The notes under the pieces were generated by a model that saw nothing but the letters and a program-made list of their open reading frames with translations, made no database searches and was not told the DNA's origin. A program made the translations under genes and the position numbers. Positions 1 through 11,854 of a stretch of DNA of 64,000 bases are shown piece after piece; position 1 is the first letter of the stretch, and each line of letters opens with the position of its first letter. Source of the DNA: Plazaster borealis (lineage: Eukaryota; Echinodermata; Asteroidea; Forcipulatida; Labidiasteridae); NCBI GenBank assembly GCA_021014325.1, contig CM037471.1, positions 20,666,818 to 20,730,817 of the forward strand, in the 5' to 3' direction.

Positions 1-1100
1 TGGAAAGAGCAGACGCTTTTCCCAATCATGTGGGCCAAGAGAGAAAATGTAGAGGGTACTGATTTTGCTTTTGTGGCAATTTGATGGATATATAAAACTG
101 GTCTTTTAGCTCTTGTTGGTAACATCAGTCACAATGTTCCTTATAATTGGTGGACAGATCCTGCAAGAGAATCTGTGGTCTCAGTGCAATCATATCTTTG
201 TTAATTCTGAATTTGTTTCTGAATTTTTGCGTATGTAGCTTTCAAGCTTTTATTCCCTCTGCAGATAACTTGCTCCAAAAAGATCCAAAATAGAGACATA
301 TATCATTCTACTCTCCCTTTCATGATACTTGTTTGTTATACATGTTAGAAAGATGGACAAAATATAGTATAAATACTTTAAAGCAAATTTTGGTTCAAAT
401 CTTCAGTATATTTCTGTCTCAACAAAGATTTTTGAACTTTTCGAGCAGAAACAAACCATTTTTTTGTTATCCTCAATGAGGGGAAATTGAAACGTGTGTG
501 GCCATGCTGTGTGGTTCTTTTACAAATTTTCAGTGTGGGCTACCTTAACCATTCTCCCTGCTAGGTCCAAGTCTACGCATTGAATTGATGAATTAACCTT
601 CCCCTCCGGGAGGAATGGGTAAAAATTCCTGCATTTCCCTCGTTGTCTGTTTGATCCTCTTTGATTAATGGTCACTGAGGGACTGCTGACCGTTCACCAG
701 GCCACGTTCATGATCATCAACCGGATCTTACTCTGCTCACGTTTCAACGTGACTTCTATTTATTGCTGTCTGTTGCTGCGCAATTCATAACATTTCATAT
801 AGTAGTAAATACTCTGTGGATTTTTTTTTCATCCAAATTTATCAGCAATGGCAAGCATATTTTCAAAGGGAAGTTAAACAGATCAGATTGAGTATTCTTT
901 GACTCTTTACTTCTCAAACTATTAACTAATTAGAGGATAAATAAGATTAAAAATTCACATTGTAGCCGTCTTTTATGTTCTCTATAACCATGCATGATAT
1001 TCTTACTACTTAAGTCTGATTTCCGATTTCTTTTTCAGAAATCAGAAAAACTGTGATAAAATAGCCTGAAAAGTCTATTAAAGCCTACACTATGTGTACA

Positions 1101-1165
1101 TGTAGGTCAGCCCTTGTACTCGATAAAACTTTTTTTTTTTTTTCCAAGGACCAAATATCATGCCT
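1101..1165 (+). repeat. Dispersed 65-bp repeat, copy 1
   Basis: TGTAGGTCAGCCCTTGTACT through a T run to CCAAATATCATGCCT is shared with 59103-59168. Confidence 0.7.
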
Positions 1166-1215
1166 GTATAAACCCAAACTGAGGCTAGGATGGCAAAACA
1201 GTCTAAAGCTCTGTG

Positions 1216-1385
1216 CCTAATTTCATAGAGCTGCTCATAAGCACATAAAGTAGCTAAGCACAACCAAATTATGCTGACCAAAACAAGTTTACCAGTCAAA
1301 ACACCATTTGACATGAATGGTATCATCTGTGATTGATATCCTGCTAATTGTTTGCTTAAGCATGCAGAAAATTGTTAGGAATATT
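1216..1385 (+). mobile_element. AGAGCTGCTTAAGCA-type MITE, 3'-damaged
   Basis: TAATTTCATAGAGCTGCTCA and TAGCTAAGCACAACCAAATT match the elements at 7119 and 38641. The right inverted end is degraded. Confidence 0.65.
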
Positions 1386-1900
1386 TTCCCAGGTTGGTAC
1401 AATAAGAATCAATATACTTTGGGGAACGAAAAAAGCATGTTTGCAGCATGGTTAAAACGTCTGTAATAAGGCAGTACTGTGGTTTCTATTAAATTGAATA
1501 AATGAAGTTTCACCAATATTGGCCTTTTGAAAGACAACATCAGATTGAAAGCTAAACATACAAATAATAAATTATTGATTGCTTAAGTAGGCCTACGTCT
1601 TTTCCAGAGCCAAGAGGCCTTGAGGAGAAGTACCTACTGCAAATGCTCACAAACAAAAATTAAAAGAAGGAGCAAAAAAATGGCAAAGCAGGGAGCAATT
1701 ACCACCAGTGTAGCCAACTTGACTGTCTGATTTTCTCAACCAGGCATAAGGCCACAGGTGCTTAATGCTTTGTTAATTGATGCACACAATTAGCCAGTGT
1801 TCTTTCAGACTCGTTATTCATAACACCTGATACTGGGGAAGGATCTTCAGATAGCTGAGAATGACCATATGAGGTCTTCAAGGTAATTTGAATGGTTGTA

Positions 1901-1920
1901 CCATGGAGGTACCTCCATGG
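1901..1920. repeat. 20-bp perfect palindrome between 5-bp direct repeats
   Basis: CCATGGAGGTACCTCCATGG is its own reverse complement (22 bp when the flanking A/T pair is counted). TTGTA lies directly on both sides (1896-1900 and 1921-1925), which looks like a target-site duplication around a tiny insert. Confidence 0.75.
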
Positions 1921-4163
1921 TTGTACAGGCTAGCTTGTGCATTTTTTTAATGTCTTGGTTTTGGATGCAAAAAAGGAGGGGGGGGGATGAAATGTAGCAA
2001 AGGAAATTATAAGTCATGGAGGAGAATGATAAGTTAAAATGCTCACCTTAATGAGATATTATTCTATTGGGTCAAGGTGATGTTTCTCTGAGAATGTGTA
2101 CACCTGATTTAGGTCCATATGATTATTACCATGCCCTGGGCAAAAAAGATCACAGTTCTAGCATAAATTTGCATTTTTTCTTCTAGGTCTGCGCTCGTTA
2201 TGCAAAAACAAAAAAAGGGTCAGGTGTCTAGGTTTTCAACGTAGTGCATATTCAATCGTGCCCTCACATATAAGTAAAGAACAATTGGATTTGTATTACA
2301 TACCCATACCCACAAGATTGTGCAGTGTTGTTGAATACTCAATACTTCATATGCTATTGATAGTGCTTGTGAAACCCCGTCACGTGTCAACAAGCTGGTC
2401 GGGACCTTGTCTTATTCTCTTTTTATTAAAGGTGAAGAAACTGGTAAAAGTGAAGTGCCAAGTGACTGAATTTGTTGTTATGAACATAGTACAGGTGTCA
2501 CGCCTTTAGGTTTTCTTTTGTCTGAAGAACTATCAAGTAACTTATCAACTAAAACGGGACAAATAATTTGTTACCATGGCAGGGCAGTTACTCTTTTTAA
2601 GGCAAATTAACATTTTTATTGGAATATTTAGGCGCAGAAAGGCAATGATCAGGAAAATGGAGGCAAGTTGCCTCCCCCACCTTTGTGAAGTATCAGGCCT
2701 GCGAAAAAGACAATGGCTTTAGACTCTGTAAGAAAATCTTTTTCTCCCTTAATTGCTAACACTTTGCTTGTTATTTAAGTTTTCATAGAAAGACTTAAGC
2801 GAGAAGGGTAAGTGTACAGAAGCAGAAACTACACAAGCTGTACCAATTTTGTTGCATCGCTATAATGAATACATGGATACAGAATGCTATACATTACTAC
2901 CTTCTAGCAAACTGTGTCCGGGTGCATCCGTGCTGTTCGTTCACCCATGCTGTAACATAACGTTGTGTCAAATTTTCTTGTTATGCGCATTTCAAACGTA
3001 ATTGATTTCAGTAGTAAAGGCAGCGGAATTCCAACAAAGTCGATGTTGACATTTCAAAACAATTAAAAGGTGTAATAGGCGAACAGTCGTCAGGGAGATT
3101 TTAATTTGTGGTTTGCTATCAATCAATAAATGAAGAGCGGTCCCCAGGGTTGGTGAATGATGCTGTGACCTACTTTTCTGATTATTGGTGGAATTTTAAT
3201 GAATAGATGAGCCAAGAGAGGCCAACAGTTGAATAGATTTGACTCCCTGATAATAAAGGCAGTTGGCCTTTTTATACCATGTACCTCATGGAAGATGCAT
3301 TGATACAATGAGATTATAAATTATAAATTTACTTTTATTTAAGTGTTCGGCATGATATGTAAATCTTTAAAAGGGAGAAGATTTATTGAGTACAAAGGCT
3401 GACCTAGAATTGGCGTTTAAATACTTTTTTCCTTCAGGCTATTTAATTACAATCTTACTTAATTTCCAATGGCAACAGATTAGAAATCAGATTAAAATGG
3501 AAAGAACATCATGCCTGAATGGTAAAGGTTTTTATACCATTGTCATGATTGTATGTGATTGTCAAACCAAAAATGACTAAGTCCATGGCATCTCTTTCAA
3601 CAAAAATTCCAGAAGTCATTTTATTATTTATTTTGGGCCCTTTTCAAGTAGTATATGAATTACCCATGACCTTCACAAAAACACTGAGATATGGAGCCAC
3701 TAGGAAGGAAAAACGATCTGAAGATGTTTGTTCTTTTTGCTCAGCATCTTGACATTGTCCTGCCACTGTGTGTGTTCTTCTCTTAACCTTTCCAGTCTCA
3801 AGCTCAAGACCTCAATCAAAATGTGGTTAGTCTAGAAGGTACCACTTCTAAGTTAAAGAGAAATTGCAGGTATCTCCTTGTTTATATATGAAATCAAGTT
3901 TTGTGTCAAAAAAACCCAGTTGACTTTCTACTTTATTTTGTATAGTGGGTTACTTTTTTATCCTGTTTCATCTTGATTGTTTATTTAGCACTGAGCCCAG
4001 ACAATTATCACCCATACCCAGATAATCTAAGATTAACACCTTATTGTTGCCTTTCCATTGCGAATCTATTAAGCACCTGCTGGGTACACATCCTACAGAA
4101 GAATCACACCTGGTGTTTGCTAATCCCCACCCCAAACCCCAGGGCCACAAAAGTGTGCCTTCC

Positions 4164-4182
4164 TGAAGGTCAATGACCTTCA
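4164..4182. promoter_or_regulatory. Perfect inverted AGGTCA repeat with one spacer (IR1)
   Basis: AGGTCA at 4167-4172 and TGACCT at 4174-4179, separated by one A, sit inside a 19-nt perfect palindrome. This is the consensus IR1 nuclear-receptor response element. Function is inferred only; such sites can occur by chance. Confidence 0.35.
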
Positions 4183-4392
4183 CATAACTCAAAGCTTCAG
4201 TCAGGTTTCTTGTGGGTTCTTCTATCATTTCTTTGAAACAGTATCATCTCTATTATCTTATTTTGGTTTTTTATATATCCGCCATATGGTGGATCCACAG
4301 ACTCCCTCTGTACCTCAAAGTTGTGGTCATAGGAACCTGCTCTGCCCAACTGTGGGAGCATTCCTATCCAAGTCCCAACTCAGACCATAGAG

Positions 4393-4450
4393 TCAGACAG
4401 TCCCCACCCCCTCACATTGAATCAGACAGTCCCCACCCCCTCACATTGAA
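4393..4450 (+). repeat. 29-bp tandem duplication
   Basis: TCAGACAGTCCCCACCCCCT plus CACATTGAA occurs twice with no gap and no mismatch. Confidence 0.9.
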
Positions 4451-4878
4451 CACAGGACTATCTCTTTGGATAAATTACAATCCATTCAATGTAAAGTTTA
4501 CAGTTGTAAACAGTACATACTTACAAACATTGCTTTAATTCTTTAGCGACTGTGGTATGTTTAAAAATATAAAACAGAATGAACATTCAATTACCTGGTG
4601 GTTTACCTCTTGCCCCAGGTCCTTTTCTCATGAAGTTGATCCAGGGTTAATCCATCATGCTTGTTTGGCCTGTTTTGGTAAACTTAGTCAAAATATTTTG
4701 TGTTTACCAAAAGAAAAATGTACATTTCACATTCCAAGGCCATTGTGAACTGGCCCTTTTTCCCACACCTCTGATAAGCACACAAAAGGAAGAACTTGGC
4801 CCTAAAGAGCCAGAATGTACAGAATGGCTCTTAAAAACACTTGAGCTAGACAAATAAACAGAGTTCCCTTCATTGCTT

Positions 4879-5345
4879 GGGATATATAGTAGACACTCTT
4901 TTGCTTTGGTTTTTGGGATCTACCATTAGTCACCTAATGAGCTGTTGCTAATCTATATTGTTCGCAGAAAAGAGGTTGTTTGGGTATACTTGAGTGAAAA
5001 CCACAGGCCACAAAGCGGCTTTTGTCTGCTGGAACAACACTTCTCTGTTTGTGTTGGGGCATTTCTTGGCCTATCTCTTGTGGTCAAGGGACCATTTTTT
5101 TTTGCCAGTATCTGATATCAACCATTGCACTCTCTCAGTTTCTCAGAGGTTGGACTGACGGGAAGAGTTGTTGTTAAATTTGTGGAGTCTCTCAGCTTCA
5201 TTTGTGCTGTCTAAATTTCTGCTGACTTTTTGTGACTAAACTTTGGACTAAACTGAAATACCTCCCAGTATTGGATTTATATAGAAGTTCTGAGTTCAAA
5301 CTTGGTCTTTACTTTATTTGTGTACGCTCAGCAGGGCAGGGAAGG
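4879..5345 (+). promoter_or_regulatory. Possible alternative promoter and 5' non-coding exon (weak)
   Basis: A TATATAG at about 4881 is followed by non-repetitive, pyrimidine-rich sequence and then GGGAAG|GTAAGC, a near-perfect donor at 5346. No long ORF reaches this donor, so it could only be a 5' UTR exon. Nothing links it to NAV except strand and position. Confidence 0.12.
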
Positions 5346-6008
5346 TAAGCTATTAATGTTTGTTGTTTATTTTCTTGCTTTCTAGCTTACCTCTTCGCGA
5401 AATAAGTACAGGAATCTGTCTAGGGCACTCATGAGGTTTTCATGGGTTTGTCAAGATGCATGAGATGCGGAACATGTGCAGTTTAGGTCATTTCACTGAA
5501 GAGTAAATCAGTAACCTGGGAACAGCATTCACTGAATACTAATAAATGGGAAAATACATGACTGTTTTGAGGAAGAGATAGTTTTGAAGTAGTTTTCAAT
5601 TAATACACAATTCAACCAGCTTGTAAACATTCCATTAAATTCAGTTCTGACATTTTAGTGAAAAAAATGGAAAGATAATCACTATGTATTAGAGTAGGCT
5701 GATTTTGATTGCAATCAATCCGCAACAGTAGTTTAGGGAGGTTTTCAAATTCTATTTTTTTTTTCAGCTTCAGTATTTCAGAGGGAAATGCCTCGCTGGA
5801 GGGTTGTTATTCATGGGCTTTAAAATTATTGAGCTTTCAAATTGAAACGACAAGTAATTGGTGTCAGGGCTCAAATGTTACACTGGATCGCAGGCGGCCC
5901 GAGGCCAGTGATTTTTGTGTTGGGCCAGTAAACACATGACTGGACAAGTCCGGTGGTCTTTTGGCTTTTTTAATTGAATAACAATACCTCATTGTGTAAT
6001 ATCTTGAA

Positions 6009-6039
6009 CCATGGAGGAATAAGAACTTATTCCTCCATG
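6009..6039. repeat. 31-bp palindromic insert between 6-bp direct repeats
   Basis: The sequence CATGGAGGAATAAG, then AA, then its exact reverse complement spans 6010-6039. CTTGAA lies on each side (6003-6008 and 6040-6045). It interrupts the CAGGGCT-type element at 5865-6326; the copy of that element at 51504 lacks it. Confidence 0.75.
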
Positions 6040-6083
6040 CTTGAACAGAAACACATTATATGTTGTATTTTGATTCTGATATA

Positions 6084-6108
6084 CCCTGAGGAATAAGAAC
6101 CTCCATGG
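6084..6108. repeat. Third CCTCCATGG-ended micro-insert
   Basis: Sequence from CCCTGAGGAATAAGAA to CCTCCATGG, a variant of the insert at 6009-6039, flanked by ATA on each side. It is absent from the corresponding place in the element at 51504. Confidence 0.5.
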
Positions 6109-7118
6109 ATAAACCTTTCAATTCTGTTGGGTTGAGTAATGAAGTATGGTATACTCCAGAAAAATCAGATAAATCTTCTCTTACACGTCTTAGTGCTTGA
6201 TCAAATTTAAACAGTTAATGCATGTTAAACTCTCTCAGGAAACTTTTTCTCATTTTGGTTCTGGTCTGGTAAAACAAATTCTTGTCCAGCACACATTTTG
6301 AGCTTTCCACCTAAATTCAAGAACTGGATATTTCCCCATGATTATTACTAATATTACCAAGCAATAATTTCATAGGTATGTTTCAATGGTTTTAAAACAG
6401 CACCCTTTCAGTTCACATGCCAAACCAGTGAGCCCACAATTTAGATATATAGGCCTAGCTTAGCAATAGGAATCCAATCTAAATTTGTTCAAAGTACACG
6501 TACACAATCATTTGGATCATAGAAAGCTAGAAAAGAAGAGTAAGATTACTGTGAATGTTTGCATAAAGACAAAACCTTTCAGCCACGAGTGAAACTTCTT
6601 ATTTGTTGAAATGTCAACAGTGATATATATGCACCCTGTAACTGAACCATGCTCTCGTGTATTTACAACAAACAATTTGTTGACAACAAAGTGTCAGTTT
6701 CTATGTATTTAAGACTCGTGTTCCTTTTATGTTGGAGCCTAATGAGGTTTGCACACTGTACACACGCTGATCATCACCTAATCATTACATTGGCAATTCT
6801 AGAATCTTTAAACAAACAAGTTTTTATGATGGAAGATGTTTGCATTCACTCTGCTGCCGGCCGGCAGCATTGATGGATGAATGCCAAGGTAAAACATGAT
6901 GCCAAATAAAGACATTGATTTTTGCCTTCTTAAAACAGGGATGGATCAGTTATGAGACTTGCCCGTGTCCTCCTATGTGGCCTGCTCCCCCCCCCCCCCC
7001 CGGTTTTTTTTCATTTGACCATTTGTAACAGAATCGAGGTTGGATGGCAAAACAATCTGGTCCCTTTTTGTGGTATGAAAATTAGACTTTTCATTGTCAC
7101 AGTGTATACAAGGGACCA

Positions 7119-7313
7119 GGGCCCAATTTCATAGAGCTGCTTAAGCACAAAAAGTAGCTAAGCACAACAAAATTATGCTTACCAAAATTTGGTTACCAGC
7201 CAAAATGCCAATTCTCATGTACAATCTGTGACTGGTATCCTGCAAATTTTTGCTTAGCAGAAACTTTTTAAGCAATATTTCTGCTTAAGCAGCTCTATGA
7301 AATTGAGCCCGGG
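7119..7313 (+). mobile_element. AGAGCTGCTTAAGCA-type MITE, best copy
   Basis: The left end GGGCCCAATTTCATAGAGCT (continuing GCTTAAGCA) and the right end TGCTTAAGCAGCTCTATGAA (continuing ATTGAGCCC) are near-perfect inverted repeats about 29 bp long. Confidence 0.82.
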
Positions 7314-8301
7314 TAAAGATGGCCACACCTTCCCACATTAATAGTTTACTTAAGTTTGTATATGTAGACCAAAGTTGTTCAGGCAGATGGCCAGTGACTA
7401 GCCAAAGCAATATCTGACTCTTACAGAGCTGTCAGTGCTCAGTAACGAGGTTTTAGTAACGAGGGAACGATAATCATAGTGTCAACACTTGATTGGCCGC
7501 CATGTCAGGATTGTTAGCACTCACAACAGTGTCAAAAAGCAACACTTCATATCCCATTAGTGATGTCAAACCCACCGTACAATGAAAAGTATACACTTAA
7601 CTTTGCCTATACAAAAATATGTTTTTTATAGGCCAGGAGAATGGTAGTGTGCTATTGGTATAGTATCAAATGCTGCAGCATCTCAGCACGAGGTGGTTAG
7701 ATAGTGACGCTCTAGTTTCATGGTAATGAAATATGATCAGAAAACTATTGAATCAGTGGAATTAAAAAATAACCACATGGAAGGAGAGTGCTTGAAAGAA
7801 TTGAGACAATTTTGTGTTATGGTTATTCCAGGTTGATCAAATTTAAAAATTATATTGTTAATGGTCCGTCTGCCAATGAAATTACAAGTCATAGAATCGT
7901 GACTATGCATTACAATTCTTCACTTTGTCCGTGGCCCATTTTAGGTGTTTGTGATCTATATTTTATCGACATCCTCTCAATTACAGCTACATAGTACATA
8001 TTTTGAAGGTGTGTGCCTCCTATTTTTTCAGTGAGCCATGGTCCTATTAAAGTTATGGAATGGCAAAATCTTGACCAAAAAAATGCTGCTAAGGTTAACT
8101 TTCAGAGTTGTTTTTTTTGCACAATAAAATTAGACCTAGAAAGTTTTTAGACCTAAGAAGTTTTATTTCAAAATTCAAACTGTACTGGCCCACTTTGTTT
8201 TCCTGTTTTGTCAGAAACAAAGTTTTTTTGACATTGTTCTACTTAGGGAGATGAATACCATCAGATACAAAGTAAGTTTACATTTAATAAGCCTTAATTA
8301 C

Positions 8302-8702
8302 TTAAAGGCATCGTACACATTTGGTAATTGGAGCCTATTGTTTGTTTCAATCCTATATAGTTGTAGATATTATACCATAAAACTAATCTGTGAAAATTTC
8401 ATTTCAAAAGGTGGTAGCGTTTTTGAGATATTGCCGAAAATTTGGAGCGGTTATGTCCACGCAGGAAGAATAATCTGCATTAGAGTACACACTCTGAGAA
8501 GCGTTACTGTAAGTTACGCTTCTCAATATTCAAAATATTTTGGGGATAAAAAGTGATATAAATTTTTCATAACCGCTGTCCTTCAAAGTAAAAAGTCTCT
8601 CAAAATGCATTATACTATCCGAAGCTGCTGTACTTCTTACCAAGTAAGTTTTTATTGCCATACATTTTTAGAGTCATTACCAAACGTGTACGATGCCTTT
8701 AA
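8302..8702 (+). mobile_element. TTAA-flanked MITE, copy 1
   Basis: TTAA at 8302-8305 and 8699-8702 surround a 393-bp element with inverted ends AGGCATCGTACACATTTGGT and ACCAAACGTGTACGATGCCT. The inside contains GGTAGCGTTTTTGAGATATT and TTATGTCCACGCAGGAAGAA, also found at 37032 and, reversed, at 11859. TTAA duplication suggests a piggyBac-type transposase in trans. Confidence 0.85.
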
Positions 8703-9340
8703 GGGGAATGAAATAGAACAAGTACAGCATTAAGAGCTCAAGCTCTCGAATTCCTCTCACATGTAGCAACTGTGTGCACTTTATCTAGAACGGAGTGCTC
8801 TACACATAGTTCTGTTGTGAACAACTTCACTGCGTAATAGGTGTCAAAATAAGAAGCAGACTTTGATAAATCGTTTCCACTTTGTGCCTTACTCTATAGT
8901 CACACCCTTTTCAATGAAATAGGAGGCCAGAATGCATTGAATTTCAGGTGGACAGAAAGTGCTTTGAATGTAGCTCTGTTTGAGACCTCTTAATCTAAGA
9001 AGCACTGAAATAAAAGGGAATGCATGCCCATCACCACATTTCTTTTAAACATGTTTAATTCACAATTAGATTTAGCATTGGCTTATTGTTATATCTCACT
9101 TATGCAAAGTTGGTTCAAGTCAAGTTCCCAACCATCTAGATATTTAGGTTTCTTTCAAGCGGTTATGTCTCTGAAAACATGTGAATTATGCTCGTTTTAA
9201 GCTGTTAAAGATATTCAAAATTATGCAAATACATATACAAGTCAAAATTTGACAAGAAATGACAAGAAACACAATAAAGGGTACTACTTTTGATCCTTCA
9301 CATGTCATGAGCAGTTTTTGCCCTGGTTTTAATTTTGTTT

Positions 9341-9644
9341 AAGTACCTGAAACCACCCAAAAGGTGTTTCAAACATTTGAATGGACGTAGGCCCAGCATG
9401 TAGGCTTACACTGAAAATAGCTCAAGTTGATTATTATTATTATTATTTTTTTAAATTTTAAATCACCCAATAAATTTCTATCACAAACTGACCTACCTTT
9501 TCCGTAAATTTTTTGATTGAAATTTGAGAGTATTTAAAAAAAATAGATAGTATAGGCATACTAATCGACTGAAATTATTTTCAGTATATAAGCCTGCTTG
9601 TCCATTCGCATGTTGAAACACTTTTGGGTGGTTTCAGGTTCTTC
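9341..9644. mobile_element. Foldback element with ~70-bp inverted ends
   Basis: AAGTACCTGAAACCACCCAA followed by AAGGTGTTTCAAACAT and CATTTGAATGGAC (left) mirrors GTCCATTC, ATGTTGAAACACTTTTGGGT and GGTTTCAGGTTCTT (right). The arms are imperfect over about 70 bp. The centre has a (TTA)n run at about 9430-9450. Confidence 0.75.
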
Positions 9645-10079
9645 ATATAATTTTTTTTACAAGCATTGGAAAAACTGTTAACATGAAGTGATGCACTTAA
9701 TGGTGTTTCTAGTCATATCATAGTATTTAAAAAGTCTGATTTTAAAAATCTGAGTTTGAAAAGGTACTTAAAAAGTGATGTATATTCAGAAGCTGCATGT
9801 CCAACCGAAGGATTTATTATATTTGCTTGCAATTCCCAATGCAGCCACTTTTTATTCATAAATTCACATCATAATGATAACATTTGTAGAGGAGTTTACC
9901 ATTAAGATCTCTCTAAATGCATTCACGTCAAAGACATTTCAAACACGCGGCGCCCAATTGACGAAAGTTTATCCTCTCTGTAAGGAAGTCTTCATTTTAT
10001 ACGTTTATCCCCAAGAGTAAAACGTCCGTCGGCTGATGAATCAATCAGTGAATATTCAAGATAAAACAAAAAAAAGAGA

Positions 10080-10232
10080 ATGGAGAGTTATTCCCCAAAC
10101 GAAAGACATTTTACTGTCGGCAGATGTGAGGTGTCGCTGGGTTTATTTTCTGAAGGGATTTGTGGAGCAGGAAGTGTTTTTGAGCTCAGGACATTCAGTC
10201 CATTAGGTAGGAAAGCGATGTGGAGGAGGAAG
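10080..10232 (+). CDS. Possible first coding exon of NAV (weak candidate)
   Basis: An ATG with A at -3 and G at +4 opens 51 codons (MESYSPNERHFTVGRCEV..., ending GRKAMWRRK) and meets a donor-like AAG|GTGGGT at 10233 in phase 0. Phase 0 is what the CH exon at 21944 needs. Vertebrate NAV2/NAV3 also begin with a short poorly conserved N-terminus before IYTDW. No residue match to those termini is seen and the donor is only moderate. The real first exon may be outside the window. A second donor at 10262 would give phase 2 and does not fit. Confidence 0.18.
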
Positions 10233-11854
10233 GTGGGTGTTTGGCTAGCGGTCGTTGTAAAGTAAAGAGAAGGCACTCTCAGAACTTTGGGAAACTAAAT
10301 TTTGTTTATGGCCTTGAGCTTTAGAAGACATTAAGCTCTTTGTTTAAAGTAATCCTTTCGTTTAATGTCTTTAAACAAACTTCTGAACTTTGATGAATAG
10401 TCAAGTCATTAAATAATGTTTAACATAATAGAGTGTAGGTAGATAAAAAAATGTTGTTATTCTTGGTGATAAACTATTAAAAACCAGATTAAATGGAGGT
10501 GCCAACAAGTGATCTTTGCTGGAATTCATTTTAAATTTTTCCATGAATAAGGCAATTGAGTTCACATGAGAATAAGATTGTAAAACAAAAATCAATTTGA
10601 ATACCCTTCTCTGGTGCTTTTCAGAAAGACTTGCGAAAAGCCCGGTGACGTCATTACTCATGATAGGTCATTTGTGGGAGCTCCGTTTTGTAAAGCCGCT
10701 TTGTTGCAATAACAAAGCAACATCCCACTAATGACGTTAAAGTATTGTCCTTTTGATGCATGCCGTCAATGGCAGAAGTGCAGCTAGCTTTTCAAAACCT
10801 TGAGGTTGGGGCCTTATTTGTTGAACGATAATTACGACAAATTCAGAAGTGTAAAAATATCAACTTTCCAATTTAATGATAAACAAACACATTATAAACA
10901 AGTTTAATAGCATTCCCAGAACACTCAAGTTAGTAGCTGTTTAATTAGGCCAATAATATCATCGAATAATTGATACAATTATTTCTATCAATCAATCAAG
11001 TCCAGGCCATACGGCAGCTCGAGCCTGCCCAGTGATCTTGGTTCGGATGTCCTGGTCCAGCATGCAGGAATTAAAGAAGTAGATTAGTTTACAGAAAATG
11101 ATGTGTGTGTTTTGTGTGGGGTTTTTTTTATTAGTGGATTTTATATAATATAGTATCCACAACATTTATAAGAGGCCTCTTTCTCAATTGGGTGATGATT
11201 TTGAGGAACCCGCATCAACTTAAATTTGTCTTTTGAATCCCACTCCCTTCCCCAAGACAAAGATCTCAAAAACAAAGCCCGTCCCCTTTATCCTCATGGC
11301 CTTGTCACGTTCTCGATGAATCATCAACCGATAATGGCGACCCTTTCCTCTTCGCCAAACAATATTCTGTTTTACTATAGACAATGCGATCCCCTTCCAC
11401 TCACGCCAAAGCCTATGTTGACTTAACAATTAGCTTAATTAGTAGTCTCTCCCAAACGTCAACGGCCGTTGCAATCCTCAGATTTACTCCCTCAGATTTT
11501 ACTCATCATTGATGGATTTTTTCTTCTTGGCATCCAGATTCGGCAAGTCATCATCTCAATGTAAACACAACACCTCATCTCATTTTCTTAATTGCTAGGG
11601 TAATCAGCTGGCAAATTGTCCAAAAGTTTTGTTTCCTGTGTCTGGCATCAGGAGTTTTTTTAAGAGGGGGACCAGCAATTATTTCCTTATTAACAGCAAG
11701 TGAAGGCACAAATTGTTCTTTGCATTCACTTCTAATTACATGTTCATGTAGACACTCAGTCAGAGCAAACTGATATTGAGCTTTGCACCATTTGCGATAC
11801 TCAAAACCAACACAGTGTAGTATAGGGTAGGATAATTGTAGAGTACGGTAACTG

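Larger units (their letters stand above)
5865..6326 (+). mobile_element. CAGGGCT-ended non-autonomous element, copy 1
   Basis: Begins CAGGGCTCAAA, then a CACTGGATCGCAGG...CCCGAGGCCAG block also found at 19634 and 51504 (translated by chance as LTLDRRPEA in two of the three). It ends with a degraded TTCAAGAACTG. The CAGGG...CCCTG ends resemble hAT-type elements. It carries two palindromic micro-inserts and no transposase ORF. Confidence 0.7.

Noticed and set aside
6987..7002. Poly-C and poly-G runs (also near 15648, 18437, 20656, 22892, 30800, 44384, 44656) as G-quadruplex elements
   Set aside because: They are simple homopolymer slippage tracts without spaced G-runs; their exact lengths may also be sequencing errors.
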